Source: JACMQX01 sp044225675 | GTDB taxonomy: Bacteria > Pseudomonadota > Gammaproteobacteria > Burkholderiales > Burkholderiaceae_C | Length of the DNA: 64,000 bases | Direction of reading: 5' to 3' | Assembly: GCA_044225675.1 (NCBI GenBank) | Contig: JBGAIH010000028.1 | Coordinates: 7,373 to 71,372, forward strand | Part shown: positions 1-10,102 of the stretch, in pieces | Numbering within the stretch: position 1 is the first letter of the stretch | How the letters are laid out: each line of letters opens with the position of its first letter | Program-made: the position numbers and the translations under genes | The notes under the pieces: generated by a model | Seen by the model: only the letters and a program-made list of their open reading frames with translations | Databases searched by the model: none | What the model was told of the DNA's origin: nothing

Positions 1-1
1 C

Positions 2-658
2 GGCCGCAGCTACATGCGCATCGGCTCGATCGAGACGGGCAAGATGGTGGTCTATCCGATCGTCGACAACGTCGACGGGCAGGGCAATCAGCTGATCAAC
101 TGGGTCGCCGAGATCCAGCGTCCCGACGCGGCGATGAACGACTGGAACCGCACCGGCCGCAGCGCCGACTTCGCCCACATCTTCCGCGGCTGGCGCTTCG
201 ACTGGCTCGACGTGCCGGCGCTGATCGAAGGCGCCAGCCAGATCCTCGAATACCCGATGGTGGACCGCGACCCGGTTGCGCAGTGGACCTTTGGCCGCGT
301 GACCCTGCTGGGCGACGCCGCGCACCCGATGTACCCGCGTGGCTCGAATGGTTCGGCGCAGGCGCTGATCGATGCGCGGACGCTGGCGGACGAACTGGCC
401 GCAGCTGCGGCGCGCGGCGCGGACCCGCGCGAGGCCTTGCGCGCCTACGAGTCGCTGCGCCTGTCGCCCACGGCTGCCATCGTGCGTGCCAACCGCTCGG
501 TGCCACCGGACTTCATCATCATGAAGGCGGATGAACTCAGCGGCGGCCAGCCGTTCCGCCACATCGACGACCTGATCTCGCAGGACGAGCTGCGGCGCAT
601 CTCGGAAAACTACCAGCAGATCGCCGGCTTCTCGCTGGCTTCGCTCAAAGGTTCCTGA
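2..658 (+). CDS. FAD-dependent monooxygenase (C-terminal part, cut by window start)
   Basis: This is the C-terminal 218 residues of a flavoprotein of the aromatic-ring hydroxylase (PHBH/PhzS-like) family. The reading frame is open from base 2 with no stop, so the gene starts outside the window and the ATG at 14 is internal. The family's second FAD-binding motif is clear at about nt 308-365: GDAAHPMYPRGSNGSAQA, where the Gly-Asp pair contacts the FAD ribose. A helix with the pattern IDARTLADEL follows, as is usual in this family. Such enzymes use NAD(P)H and O2 to hydroxylate or oxidise small aromatic or cyclic substrates. The N-terminal dinucleotide motif is not visible and the substrate cannot be read. 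Confidence 0.85.
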   Translation, partial: GRSYMRIGSIETGKMVVYPIVDNVDGQGNQLINWVAEIQRPDAAMNDWNRTGRSADFAHIFRGWRFDWLDVPALIEGASQILEYPMVDRDPVAQWTFGRVTLLGDAAHPMYPRGSNGSAQALIDARTLADELAAAAARGADPREALRAYESLRLSPTAAIVRANRSVPPDFIIMKADELSGGQPFRHIDDLISQDELRRISENYQQIAGFSLASLKGS

Positions 659-683
659 AGTCCGGGGTGCCCGGGCCTTCGGT

Positions 684-1268
684 TCAGTTCAGATAGCGCG
701 GCTTGTCGCCTGCCGGAGGCTCGGCCGGCGAGGGCGCCTCGGCCACCGCCACGGCGGGAGCGCCGTTCCACTGCGAGGTGACGAGGGCGCGCTCGAGCAG
801 ATGCACCAGGCCGTGCGTCATCTGCGACTCCAGGGCCATCTGGAAGCCGCGCGGGTTCTGCACGCCCTGCAGCTTCTCGGCAAAGCTCAGTTGCAGCTGG
901 CCTGTGGGCAGTGGCGTCACGTTGATCTCGGTCACCAGCAGCGGCTCGGCGCCCAGCGGCAGGGCGGCCGGCTGTTCGCGGTACGGCGTCTTGAAGTCGG
1001 CCTTCTGCAGATCCTCCTCCTTCTTGAACTCCGCGACCATCTTGCGCGTCTCCTCGTCGGCGGCGATCACCGGCGACAGGCCCGGCGACTTCGCGGCCTC
1101 CTGCTGCACGGTCTGGTCCGCGACGATCTTCGTGAGCACCGGCCACAGGCCGAGCGTCAGGCGCCGGGTGAGCCACAGGCGCAGTTCCTCGCCGTCGGAG
1201 GAGTTGATCCGCAGGAGGATGCGGTCCTGTTCCTGGATGTAGGTGACGGACAGCTGGTGAATGTTCAT
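684..1268 (-). CDS. Conserved hypothetical protein (194 aa)
   Basis: I do not recognise a named family. The protein starts MNIHQLSVTY and is soluble, with no signal peptide or membrane segment. It alternates beta-type stretches with an acidic/lysine-rich central segment and ends in a Pro/Ala/Glu-rich tail. I chose the ATG at 1268 because the only upstream in-frame start is a TTG at 1286 whose extra residues look unlike a protein N-terminus. The gene is divergent from clpB, and the intergenic space of about 100 bp carries the clpB heat-shock promoter. No function can be assigned. Confidence 0.7.
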   Translation of the reverse strand: MNIHQLSVTYIQEQDRILLRINSSDGEELRLWLTRRLTLGLWPVLTKIVADQTVQQEAAKSPGLSPVIAADEETRKMVAEFKKEEDLQKADFKTPYREQPAALPLGAEPLLVTEINVTPLPTGQLQLSFAEKLQGVQNPRGFQMALESQMTHGLVHLLERALVTSQWNGAPAVAVAEAPSPAEPPAGDKPRYLN

Positions 1269-1316
1269 GCGCTTGATTCTAGTCAAGCGGCCTGGCGTCG
1301 CCGTGCAGCGCCGGGC

Positions 1317-1344
1317 CTTGAAAAGCTGTGGATAAGCCGCATGT
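1317..1344 (+). promoter_or_regulatory. Sigma-32 (RpoH) heat-shock promoter of clpB
   Basis: CTTGAAA at 1317-1323, a 13-nt spacer, then CCGCATGT at 1337-1344. The RpoH consensus is CTTGAAA-N11-16-CCCCATNT, so the -35 is perfect and the -10 differs at one base. It lies 26 bp before the clpB ATG, whose GGAG ribosome site is at 1357-1360. Heat-shock control of clpB is well established in proteobacteria. Confidence 0.8.
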
Positions 1345-1369
1345 CCCCTTCAGTCTGGAGATCAAATAG

Positions 1370-3970
<2,601 letters not shown>

Positions 3971-4001
3971 GGACAATGGCGCCTGTTTCGAAAGCCGTGC
4001 A

Positions 4002-4313
4002 TTGAACGACCTCATCGCGGGCCTGGCCCGATTCGTCCTGAAGCTGATCCTGCTGGTGGCTGGCCTGGTGCTGGCTGCCAGCCTGCTGGTGGCGGTGCTG
4101 GTGCTGCTTGCCTTCTGGCTGCTGCGCGCGGGTTGGGCGCGTCTGACCGGGCGCCCGGTTTCGCCCTTCGTCATGCGCTTCGATCCGCGCGGCGGCTTCG
4201 ACCGCATGTACCGGCATGCCGGCCCCTCGGCAGGCCGGACCGCACCTCAGCGCCCGGGCCCTGCGCGCGAGATCGCCGACGTGACCGACGTGGAGCCCAA
4301 GGAGCCCCGCTGA
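4002..4313 (+). CDS. Small single-pass membrane protein (103 aa), hypothetical
   Basis: A strongly hydrophobic stretch rich in Leu/Val/Ala spans about residues 8-42 and would make one long or two short membrane helices. A basic, Arg/Pro-rich soluble tail follows. I place the start at the TTG at 4002, giving MNDLIAGLARF. The open frame extends upstream into the 3' end of clpB but that part reads as clpB shadow. No family is recognised. It starts 31 nt after clpB and may share its heat-shock transcript, which is an inference from spacing only. Confidence 0.6.
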   Translation: MNDLIAGLARFVLKLILLVAGLVLAASLLVAVLVLLAFWLLRAGWARLTGRPVSPFVMRFDPRGGFDRMYRHAGPSAGRTAPQRPGPAREIADVTDVEPKEPR

Positions 4314-4371
4314 GCGGGCGCTGTCGCGGGGTCGACGGCCGGCGGGGCGGAATCGCCTTAGCATCGCAGGC

Positions 4372-4860
4372 ATGACTTCAAGCGCTTCCCAGCCAGACGC
4401 CGCGCCGGACGTTCCGGAAGGCTTTCGTGTCGCCCGCGTCGGCGGCGGCTTTATCCGGGCCAACGGCCCGCTCTACGCGCGCTTGCATGAAGGCCGGTTC
4501 CAGCTGGCCTTCCGCGTTGAAGAGCGGCACTGCAATCCCATGAAGAACTGCCACGGCGGCATGCTCGCAAGCTTTGCCGACATGCTGATGCCCTTCGCCG
4601 CGCTCTACCAGGATGCAGAGGGCAAGGAACGGCGTTTCCTGCCGACGGTCAGTCTTCAGATCGACTACCTGGCCGGCGCGCCGCTGGGATGCTGGGTCCA
4701 GGGCGAGGCGCAGGTGCTGCGCGAGACGCGCAATCTCATGTTCGCACAGGGGCTGGTGTATGCCGATGATGCGCTGGCCATGCGCATCAGCGGCGTGTTC
4801 AAGCAGGGGCCGGTCCTGGGCGATGGCAAGGACCTCGACCCTTACCGCCTGCGCGACTGA
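4372..4860 (+). CDS. PaaI-family hotdog-fold thioesterase
   Basis: A 162-aa single hotdog domain. The signature N-P-x(3)-C-H-G-G (residues 55-63) places it in the PaaI/4HBT-like thioesterases, which hydrolyse acyl- or aryl-CoA thioesters. Family members act as cytosolic tetramers and clear CoA esters, for example phenylacetyl-CoA intermediates. The substrate cannot be deduced. The gene stands alone, with a short putative promoter region after the preceding membrane-protein gene. Confidence 0.85.
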   Translation: MTSSASQPDAAPDVPEGFRVARVGGGFIRANGPLYARLHEGRFQLAFRVEERHCNPMKNCHGGMLASFADMLMPFAALYQDAEGKERRFLPTVSLQIDYLAGAPLGCWVQGEAQVLRETRNLMFAQGLVYADDALAMRISGVFKQGPVLGDGKDLDPYRLRD

Positions 4861-4908
4861 GGGGCGTGCCTGCTCACGGCCTGCGGTCGCACTGCATCCG
4901 CTGGCGGC

Positions 4909-6348
4909 TCAGTGCGCCGTCGGCGCGGCGCCCTGTGACGCCTGTGCATCCACCCGCAGAAAGAGCCAGCCCAGCACCGCCGCGAACAGTGCAAACGCGG
5001 CGCCGACCGCGAACGCCGCCTGGTAGCCACCGTTGAGCGCCTGCGCTGCCGGCAGGCCCTCGGCGTGCAGGGCGGCCGTGCGCATGGCCGCGAGGCTGGC
5101 GAGGACTGCCAGGCCCAGTGCGCCGCCCATCATGAACGAGGTGTTCACCACGCCGGAGGCCAGGCCCGAATCGGCAGGCGACACCTCGCTCATGGCCGCG
5201 AGCAGGACCGGATTGAAGGCGACGCCCGCTCCGAGGCCCAGCAGCAGCATGCCAGGCAGCACGTGCACGGCGAAGCGGCCGTCCACCGGCGCCTGGGAAA
5301 ACAGGCCGAGGCCGAGCGCCGCCAGGCCCAGGCCGAAGGCCAGCGGTCCGCGGATGCCGAAGCGCATCACGATGCGCGCGGACAGGCCCAGCGAGAACGC
5401 CGCCATGATCAGGTTGGCCGGCAGGAAGGCCAGGCCCACCTGCATGGCCGAGTAGCCCAGCACGAGCTGCAGGTACAGCGCCGAGATGAAGAACCAGGCG
5501 AACATGGCGGCCGACCACAGCACACCGATCACGTTGGCCGTCGCGAGGCTGCGCAGGCGGAACAGGCCGAGCGGCACCAGCGGCTGGCGCACGCGCGATT
5601 CGATCACCAGGAAACTGGCGAACAGAACGCCCGCGGCCGCAAGCAGGCCAAGCGTCTGCAGCGAACCCCAGCCGGCCTCATTGCCATTGACGATGCCATA
5701 GACCGCCAGCATCAGCGCCAGCGTGACCGTGACCGCGCCGCCCACGTCCAGCGGCGCCGCCTGCGCCTGTCCGGTTCCGCCAGCGATCAGTTTCAGGCAC
5801 AGCCAGTACACCCCCACGCCGATCGGCAGGTTCACCAGGAAGATCCAGTGCCAGCTGAAGGTGCTGGTCAGCACGCCGCCCAGCAGCACGCCGATGCTGC
5901 CGCCGCCGGCGCAGACGAAGCCGTACACGCCCATGGCCTTGGCGCGCTCGCCGGGCTCGGTGAACAGGTTCATGATCAGAGACAGCGCCACCGCCGAGAC
6001 CACCGCACCCCCCAGGCCCTGCACCGCGCGCGCGGCGACGAGCAGGGCCTGCGAGCCCGCCACGCCGCAGGCCAGGGACGCGAGCGTGAACAGCACGATG
6101 CCCGCCAGGAACACCCGCCGGTGGCCGTACAGGTCGCCGAGCCGGCCGCCGAGCAGCAGAAAGCCGCCGAAGGTCAGCATGTAGGCGTTGACCACCCACA
6201 CGAGCGAGGTCTCCGAGAAATGCAGGTCTTCGCGGATCGAAGGCAGTGCCACGTTCACGATGGTCGTGTCGAGCACGATCATGAGCACGCCCAGGCACAG
6301 CACCAGCAGGGCCAGCCAGCGCTGGCGGGCAGGGGAGGATTCAGTCAT
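4909..6348 (-). CDS. DHA2-type MFS efflux transporter (EmrB/QacA family)
   Basis: A 479-aa polytopic protein with about 14 hydrophobic segments, the hallmark of the DHA2 drug:H+ antiporters. Motif C-like Gly/Pro-rich sequences and the motif A-like loop GGRLGDLYGHRRVF (after TM2, about residues 66-79) are visible, as is the family-typical N-terminus with LDTTIVNVALPSI (about 26-38). It probably exports a hydrophobic toxic compound across the inner membrane. It is the last gene of a minus-strand group: the stop of the VOC gene is 13 nt upstream of its ATG. No partner adaptor or outer-membrane protein gene is adjacent. Confidence 0.9.
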   Translation of the reverse strand: MTESSPARQRWLALLVLCLGVLMIVLDTTIVNVALPSIREDLHFSETSLVWVVNAYMLTFGGFLLLGGRLGDLYGHRRVFLAGIVLFTLASLACGVAGSQALLVAARAVQGLGGAVVSAVALSLIMNLFTEPGERAKAMGVYGFVCAGGGSIGVLLGGVLTSTFSWHWIFLVNLPIGVGVYWLCLKLIAGGTGQAQAAPLDVGGAVTVTLALMLAVYGIVNGNEAGWGSLQTLGLLAAAGVLFASFLVIESRVRQPLVPLGLFRLRSLATANVIGVLWSAAMFAWFFISALYLQLVLGYSAMQVGLAFLPANLIMAAFSLGLSARIVMRFGIRGPLAFGLGLAALGLGLFSQAPVDGRFAVHVLPGMLLLGLGAGVAFNPVLLAAMSEVSPADSGLASGVVNTSFMMGGALGLAVLASLAAMRTAALHAEGLPAAQALNGGYQAAFAVGAAFALFAAVLGWLFLRVDAQASQGAAPTAH

Positions 6349-6360
6349 TCAAGGCCTTTC

Positions 6361-6780
6361 TCAGGGGGCCGGCGGGGTGGAAACGAGCACCATCCACTGC
6401 ACGCCGAAGCGGTCGGTCAGCATGCCGAAGCTCGGCGAGAAGAAGGTGCGCGACAGCGGCATCGTCACCTGGCCGCCGTCGGACAGGCCGCCGAACACCT
6501 GCTGGGCCTGCGCCTCGTCGGCCACCGAGATCGCCAGCATGATGCCCTTGAAGCCGCTCTGGCCGCTGCAGTGGCCGTCGCTGGCCATCAGCACCGTGTC
6601 GCCGATGGTGAACTCGCTGTGCAGGATCTTGTCGCCGTTGGGCATCGGCACGCCGCCGGGCGGCTCAGGGTTGTCGCGAAAGCGCATGACCATGCCGATC
6701 TTGGCGCCAGCGGCGCGGGCGTAGAACTGCAGGGCTTCTTCGGCGCGGCCGTCGAAATCGAGGTAGGACTGGACTTTCAT
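6361..6780 (-). CDS. VOC (PhnB-type glyoxalase-fold) protein
   Basis: A 139-aa protein of the vicinal oxygen chelate superfamily, PhnB-like group. It begins MKVQSYLDFDGRAEEALQFY, with the usual beta-strand and 'AEEAIEFY' helix, and retains the HSEFTIGDTVLMASD strand in the middle. Most PhnB-like proteins have no known reaction, and some contribute to resistance or metal-dependent small-molecule chemistry. It is followed after 13 nt by the efflux gene and preceded after 30 nt by the DUF1428 gene, so the three are probably co-transcribed. Confidence 0.85.
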   Translation of the reverse strand: MKVQSYLDFDGRAEEALQFYARAAGAKIGMVMRFRDNPEPPGGVPMPNGDKILHSEFTIGDTVLMASDGHCSGQSGFKGIMLAISVADEAQAQQVFGGLSDGGQVTMPLSRTFFSPSFGMLTDRFGVQWMVLVSTPPAP

Positions 6781-6810
6781 GGTCTTGCTCCGTTCTTTTG
6801 AAACGATGAA

Positions 6811-7170
6811 TTACATCTGCACGATGCTCTTGAAGCCGCCCCAGATCATGCGCTGGGCGTCGAAGGGCAGCGTCTTGGGGTCCATGCCGGCCAGCTGCGG
6901 ATCGGCCATGGCCTTCTTGTTGACGCTGTCCCGGTGCCGGCGCGACTTGAACATGATCCACGAGAACACCACGACTTCGTCGCTCCTGAGCTTGACGGCC
7001 TGGGGAAAGGACGTCACCTTGCCAGGCTGGACGTCGTCGGCCAGAGCTTCCACGTAGGCGAGCGCGCCGTGCTCCTTCCACACCTTGCCAGCCTTGCGCG
7101 CCAGTCGCCGGTAGGCGTCGAGATTCTTCCGGGGCACGGCCACGATGAAGCCGTCGACGTAAACAGACAT
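6811..7170 (-). CDS. DUF1428 family protein
   Basis: A 119-aa protein matching the DUF1428 (E. coli YbaA-like) family. It begins MSVYVDGFIVAVPRKN and ends with MIWGGFKSIVQM, both typical of the family, which has a dimeric alpha/beta-barrel fold. Function is unknown. The ATG at 7170 is chosen because a strong AGGAGG site lies 6 nt upstream and the protein starts at the conserved residues. DUF1428 and PhnB-like genes are often neighbours, as here. Confidence 0.9.
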   Translation of the reverse strand: MSVYVDGFIVAVPRKNLDAYRRLARKAGKVWKEHGALAYVEALADDVQPGKVTSFPQAVKLRSDEVVVFSWIMFKSRRHRDSVNKKAMADPQLAGMDPKTLPFDAQRMIWGGFKSIVQM

Positions 7171-7277
7171 GCGAAACCTCCTGGGTTGGGTGGACACTGC
7201 CTGCACGACGAACGGCGATGTCCCGGATCGACAGGAAGGCGCAAAAAAAGCGTCCGGCCGGGCCGATCGCCCCATGC

Positions 7278-7772
7278 TCAGCGAGCCGGCAGGCTCACGC
7301 CGGGCGGCAGCGCCACAGCCGTCACTGCGTTCTGGGGCGAGCCCTCGATCACCCGGTCGGAGTAGGTCAGGTACACGAGCGTGTTGCGCTGGCGGTCGAG
7401 CATGCGGATCACGCGCAGTTTCTTGAAGACCAGCGAGATTCGTTCGTTGAACATTTCCTCCTGCTTGTCCATCCGGTCCGACTTGAAACTGATCGGACCG
7501 GTCTGCCGGCAGGCGATCGAAGCCTCTGCCTTGTCCTCGGCCAGACCGAAGGCGCCCTTGATGCCGCCCGTCTTGGCGCGCGATACGTAGCAGGTCACGC
7601 CGGCAACCTTGGGGTCGTCATAGGCTTCGACCACGATCTTGTGATTGGCGCCGAACAGGATGAAGACGGTGTCGACTTCGCCGATCTGCTCGCTGCGGGC
7701 GCCGCAGGCCAGCAGCAGCGCGGCCGCCGCCGCGGCAGTTACCGCGATGTATTTGCTCTTGAGGGAGATCAT
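7278..7772 (-). CDS. creA: CreA family protein
   Basis: A 164-aa exported protein of the CreA family (conserved, function unknown). The N-terminus has two Lys residues and a long Ala/Leu segment (about residues 8-22) ending LLAC, so it could be a lipoprotein with Cys near residue 23; classical CreA is described as a secreted protein. The body carries the family pattern IGEVDTVF, then Cys residues in VTCYVSR and SIACRQTG. Its ATG overlaps the stop of the upstream hypothetical gene by 4 bp (ATGA), implying translational coupling. Confidence 0.85.
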   Translation of the reverse strand: MISLKSKYIAVTAAAAAALLLACGARSEQIGEVDTVFILFGANHKIVVEAYDDPKVAGVTCYVSRAKTGGIKGAFGLAEDKAEASIACRQTGPISFKSDRMDKQEEMFNERISLVFKKLRVIRMLDRQRNTLVYLTYSDRVIEGSPQNAVTAVALPPGVSLPAR

Positions 7773-8257
7773 GGGGGTCCTTGTTCCAGGGGAGATGAAT
7801 GCCATGAGAGGGTGTCGAACTTCAGGTGGTGCATGAGCTCGCGCAGGATGAGCAGGCTGGCGGCGAAGCCGCTGTCCTGCGGCAGTCCGGCACTCGCGAC
7901 AGGCTGGCCGGTCGCCACGTCGGCCAGGCGGTTGAACACGCGCTCCACGTCGTCGACGCCGAGGGCGACCCACCGGTCCGCCTCGGGGCGGGTGCCGCGT
8001 GCCAGCGCGAACAATGTGGAGAACAGTGCCGCATCGTCCGACGCGAGGCGCGAGCCCGGTGTCATCCTCGGGTGCAGCGGCATGACGATGTCCTCAACCG
8101 CTTCGATCGCAGCTTCCAGGTCGGCCGCCGACGGCGGCGCGGACCGGAAATGAGCGCGCGCGGTCCGGGCCGAGCCCAGGGGCAGCGTGAAGCGCTCCGG
8201 GCCGCCGGTGCGGGCCAACGTGGTGGCTTCTTCCCCGATATGCAGACGCCAGTTCAT
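7769..8257 (-). CDS. Hypothetical protein (162 aa)
   Basis: No family recognised. It is a soluble protein with an Arg/Ala-rich first half, a helix-rich second half and the sequence HHLKFDTLSWHSS near the C-terminus. It overlaps creA by 4 bp downstream and the CAP-domain gene by 4 bp upstream, so it is part of a tightly coupled minus-strand chain. The overlaps on both sides argue that it is translated. Confidence 0.65.
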   Translation of the reverse strand: MNWRLHIGEEATTLARTGGPERFTLPLGSARTARAHFRSAPPSAADLEAAIEAVEDIVMPLHPRMTPGSRLASDDAALFSTLFALARGTRPEADRWVALGVDDVERVFNRLADVATGQPVASAGLPQDSGFAASLLILRELMHHLKFDTLSWHSSPLEQGPP

Positions 8258-9123
8258 CGGGGCGTTCCGAACATCTGCACCCAGTAGATGCCGGCCTCGC
8301 TCGCGGGCTGGACGGCGAAGGCAATGCCCATTTCTGTGTACTGCGGGCCCATCAGGTTGGCGCAGTGCGGCGGGCTGCGCAGCCAGCCGTCCACGGCGGC
8401 GTCGGGCGCCTGCTGCCCGGCGGCGATGTTCTCGCCCACGGCGCGCCAGACGTAGCCTCCACGGGTGGCCCGCTCGCTTGGCGAGCTTCCATCACGCCCC
8501 TGATGCGCGAAGTAGCTGTGCGCCGCCATGTCCGCCGCATGGCCCTGGGCCACGGCCGACAGCCTGTCGTTGAGGACCACGGGGCCTGCCGCCGCGAAGC
8601 TGCGGTCGCCGCACTGGCGTGCCTGGGCCCTTGCGGCGTTCACGCGCTGCAGCACGCGGGCCGCCACGTCGCCTGCCTGCGCCGGGGCGACGGGCGCGAA
8701 CGGCGCGGCCAGCAGGATCCACGTGTCGCGGCCCCGCTGGTGGATGCCCATCTGGCTCAAGGCCGGGTCGGTCAGTGCCGCGCAGTTGTTGGTCGCGACG
8801 GCGTCGGTGATCGCGCGGGCGCCTTGGGGCCCGCCGAGCCAGAGCTGGCTCGCGCGCGTGGCGCGGTAGCCCGCGCGACTCAAGGCCTCCTGAAGATTCA
8901 GGCCGTCAGCCAGTTGCCGGGCGGCTTCGCTCAGCCGGGGCTCGACGGCCAGGGCTTGCGCGACGCCGGGCCGGCCCCCGCAGCCGAGGGTGCGGGCGGC
9001 ATTGAGTGCGGGCCCGATCTCGGCGGCCGGTTGCGAATGTGCGGTACTGATCGCCAGCATCGCGAGGCCCGCCGTCAGCGTTTTCACGGCGCGGCGCACC
9101 CAGGGTGGGGCAAGCGGGTTCAT
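8254..9123 (-). CDS. Secreted CAP-domain (SCP/PR-1-like) protein
   Basis: A 289-aa protein. A signal peptide covers about residues 1-30 (hydrophobic LTAGLAMLAIST, then AHS-QPA). The C-terminal half is a bacterial CAP domain (YkwD-like) with HSYFAHQGRDG, VGENIAAGQ and HCANLMGPQYTEMGIAF, which supply the conserved His/Glu of the CAP cavity. The N-terminal half (about 35-150) is Cys-containing and not recognised. Bacterial CAP proteins are extracytoplasmic and mostly of unknown activity. Start and stop overlap the flanking genes by 4 bp each. Confidence 0.85.
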   Translation of the reverse strand: MNPLAPPWVRRAVKTLTAGLAMLAISTAHSQPAAEIGPALNAARTLGCGGRPGVAQALAVEPRLSEAARQLADGLNLQEALSRAGYRATRASQLWLGGPQGARAITDAVATNNCAALTDPALSQMGIHQRGRDTWILLAAPFAPVAPAQAGDVAARVLQRVNAARAQARQCGDRSFAAAGPVVLNDRLSAVAQGHAADMAAHSYFAHQGRDGSSPSERATRGGYVWRAVGENIAAGQQAPDAAVDGWLRSPPHCANLMGPQYTEMGIAFAVQPASEAGIYWVQMFGTPR

Positions 9124-9932
9124 GCAGTTCGATTCTGGAAATGGCGCGGCGGCTGGCCCATCGCGCTCTTGAACATGGCGGTGAAAGCGCTGTCGCTGGC
9201 ATAGCCGCTCGCGGCGGCCACCTGGCTCACCGGCGTGCCGCGTGCCAGCAGCGGCAGCGCGTGGGCGAGCACCGCCTGCTGGCGCCATTGCTGGTAGCTC
9301 AGCCCCAGTTCCTCGCGGAACAGCCGCGCCACCGTGCGCTCGCTCGCGCCGATGTCGGCGGCCCATTCGCCCAGCGTCGCACGCTCCGAAGGCGCGCGCA
9401 GCACCGCTTCGCACAGCGCGCGCAGGCGCTTGTCGCCGTTGTGCGGATGGGGCAGCGGAACGCCGAGCGCCTGGACGTCGGCGCATGCCAGCTCGTCGAG
9501 GACCAGCGCCGCAAGCAGGGCCTCGCGCCGCGCCGGCAGGGGCGTGTCGAGCGCCTGCACCAGTTCGCGCAGCAGCGGCGACACCACCAGCATGCGGCAG
9601 CCGTCCCAGCCCGCCGGCGTGGCGCTCGCGTGGATGTACAGCGTGCGGAACTCCGCTGCCTCGAGCACATGGATCGCATGGCGTGCGCCGGGCGCAATCC
9701 ACACGGCGCGCGACGGCGGCACGATGTAGGTGACCTCGTCCGGCGTGGCCGCCGTCACCTGCACGATGCCCGTGGCGCAGTACGCCACCTGTGACCAGGC
9801 GTGGCTGTGTGGCTCGAAATGCGTGTCGGCCGGCATGGAGCGCGCACGCACCCGGACCGGCCGCTGCCGGCTCGGACGAAAGGGGTCGGTGTCGCCGACG
9901 GGCGTGAGCCGGATGCGGGTCTGTCGGGGCAT
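9120..9932 (-). CDS. AraC-family transcriptional regulator (cupin N-terminus)
   Basis: A 270-aa regulator with an N-terminal cupin-type sensor domain (about 25-120, with HFEPHSHAWSQV) and a C-terminal AraC pair of helix-turn-helix motifs (about 175-265). The second recognition region is GYASDSAFTAMFKSAMGQPP. It is divergent from an MFS transporter, the same arrangement as E. coli nimR-nimT, so it probably controls that exporter. I took the ATG at 9932, where homology begins. An in-frame ATG at 10001 has a better ribosome site (AAAGAGG) and would add 23 unconserved residues. Confidence 0.88.
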   Translation of the reverse strand: MPRQTRIRLTPVGDTDPFRPSRQRPVRVRARSMPADTHFEPHSHAWSQVAYCATGIVQVTAATPDEVTYIVPPSRAVWIAPGARHAIHVLEAAEFRTLYIHASATPAGWDGCRMLVVSPLLRELVQALDTPLPARREALLAALVLDELACADVQALGVPLPHPHNGDKRLRALCEAVLRAPSERATLGEWAADIGASERTVARLFREELGLSYQQWRQQAVLAHALPLLARGTPVSQVAAASGYASDSAFTAMFKSAMGQPPRHFQNRTA

Positions 9933-10043
9933 GGCGAAACAGGAGGCAGTTGAAGGAAGGGGTTGAAGGAAGGGGAGGCAGCGGATGGTGCAATGCAGCA
10001 TCCTGCGCCTCTTTGCGGGCAGATTCCTGTTTGTCCGGAATTC

Positions 10044-10074
10044 GCTGAAAGCTGGCGTTATGTCGCATTTCAGC
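10044..10074. promoter_or_regulatory. Inverted repeat between the AraC gene and the MFS gene
   Basis: GCTGAAA at 10044-10050 and TTTCAGC at 10068-10074 are exact reverse complements 17 bp apart, inside the 170-bp divergent promoter region. Location suggests an operator for the AraC regulator or its partner genes. The function is inferred from position only. Confidence 0.35.
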
Positions 10075-10102
10075 ATCCGTGCACGATACTACGATACGCG
10101 CC

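Noticed and set aside
5065..6801. 578-codon plus-strand frame opposite the DHA2 transporter
   Set aside because: Composed mostly of Arg, Gln, His, Ala and Glu without hydrophobic core, the reverse image of a membrane protein.
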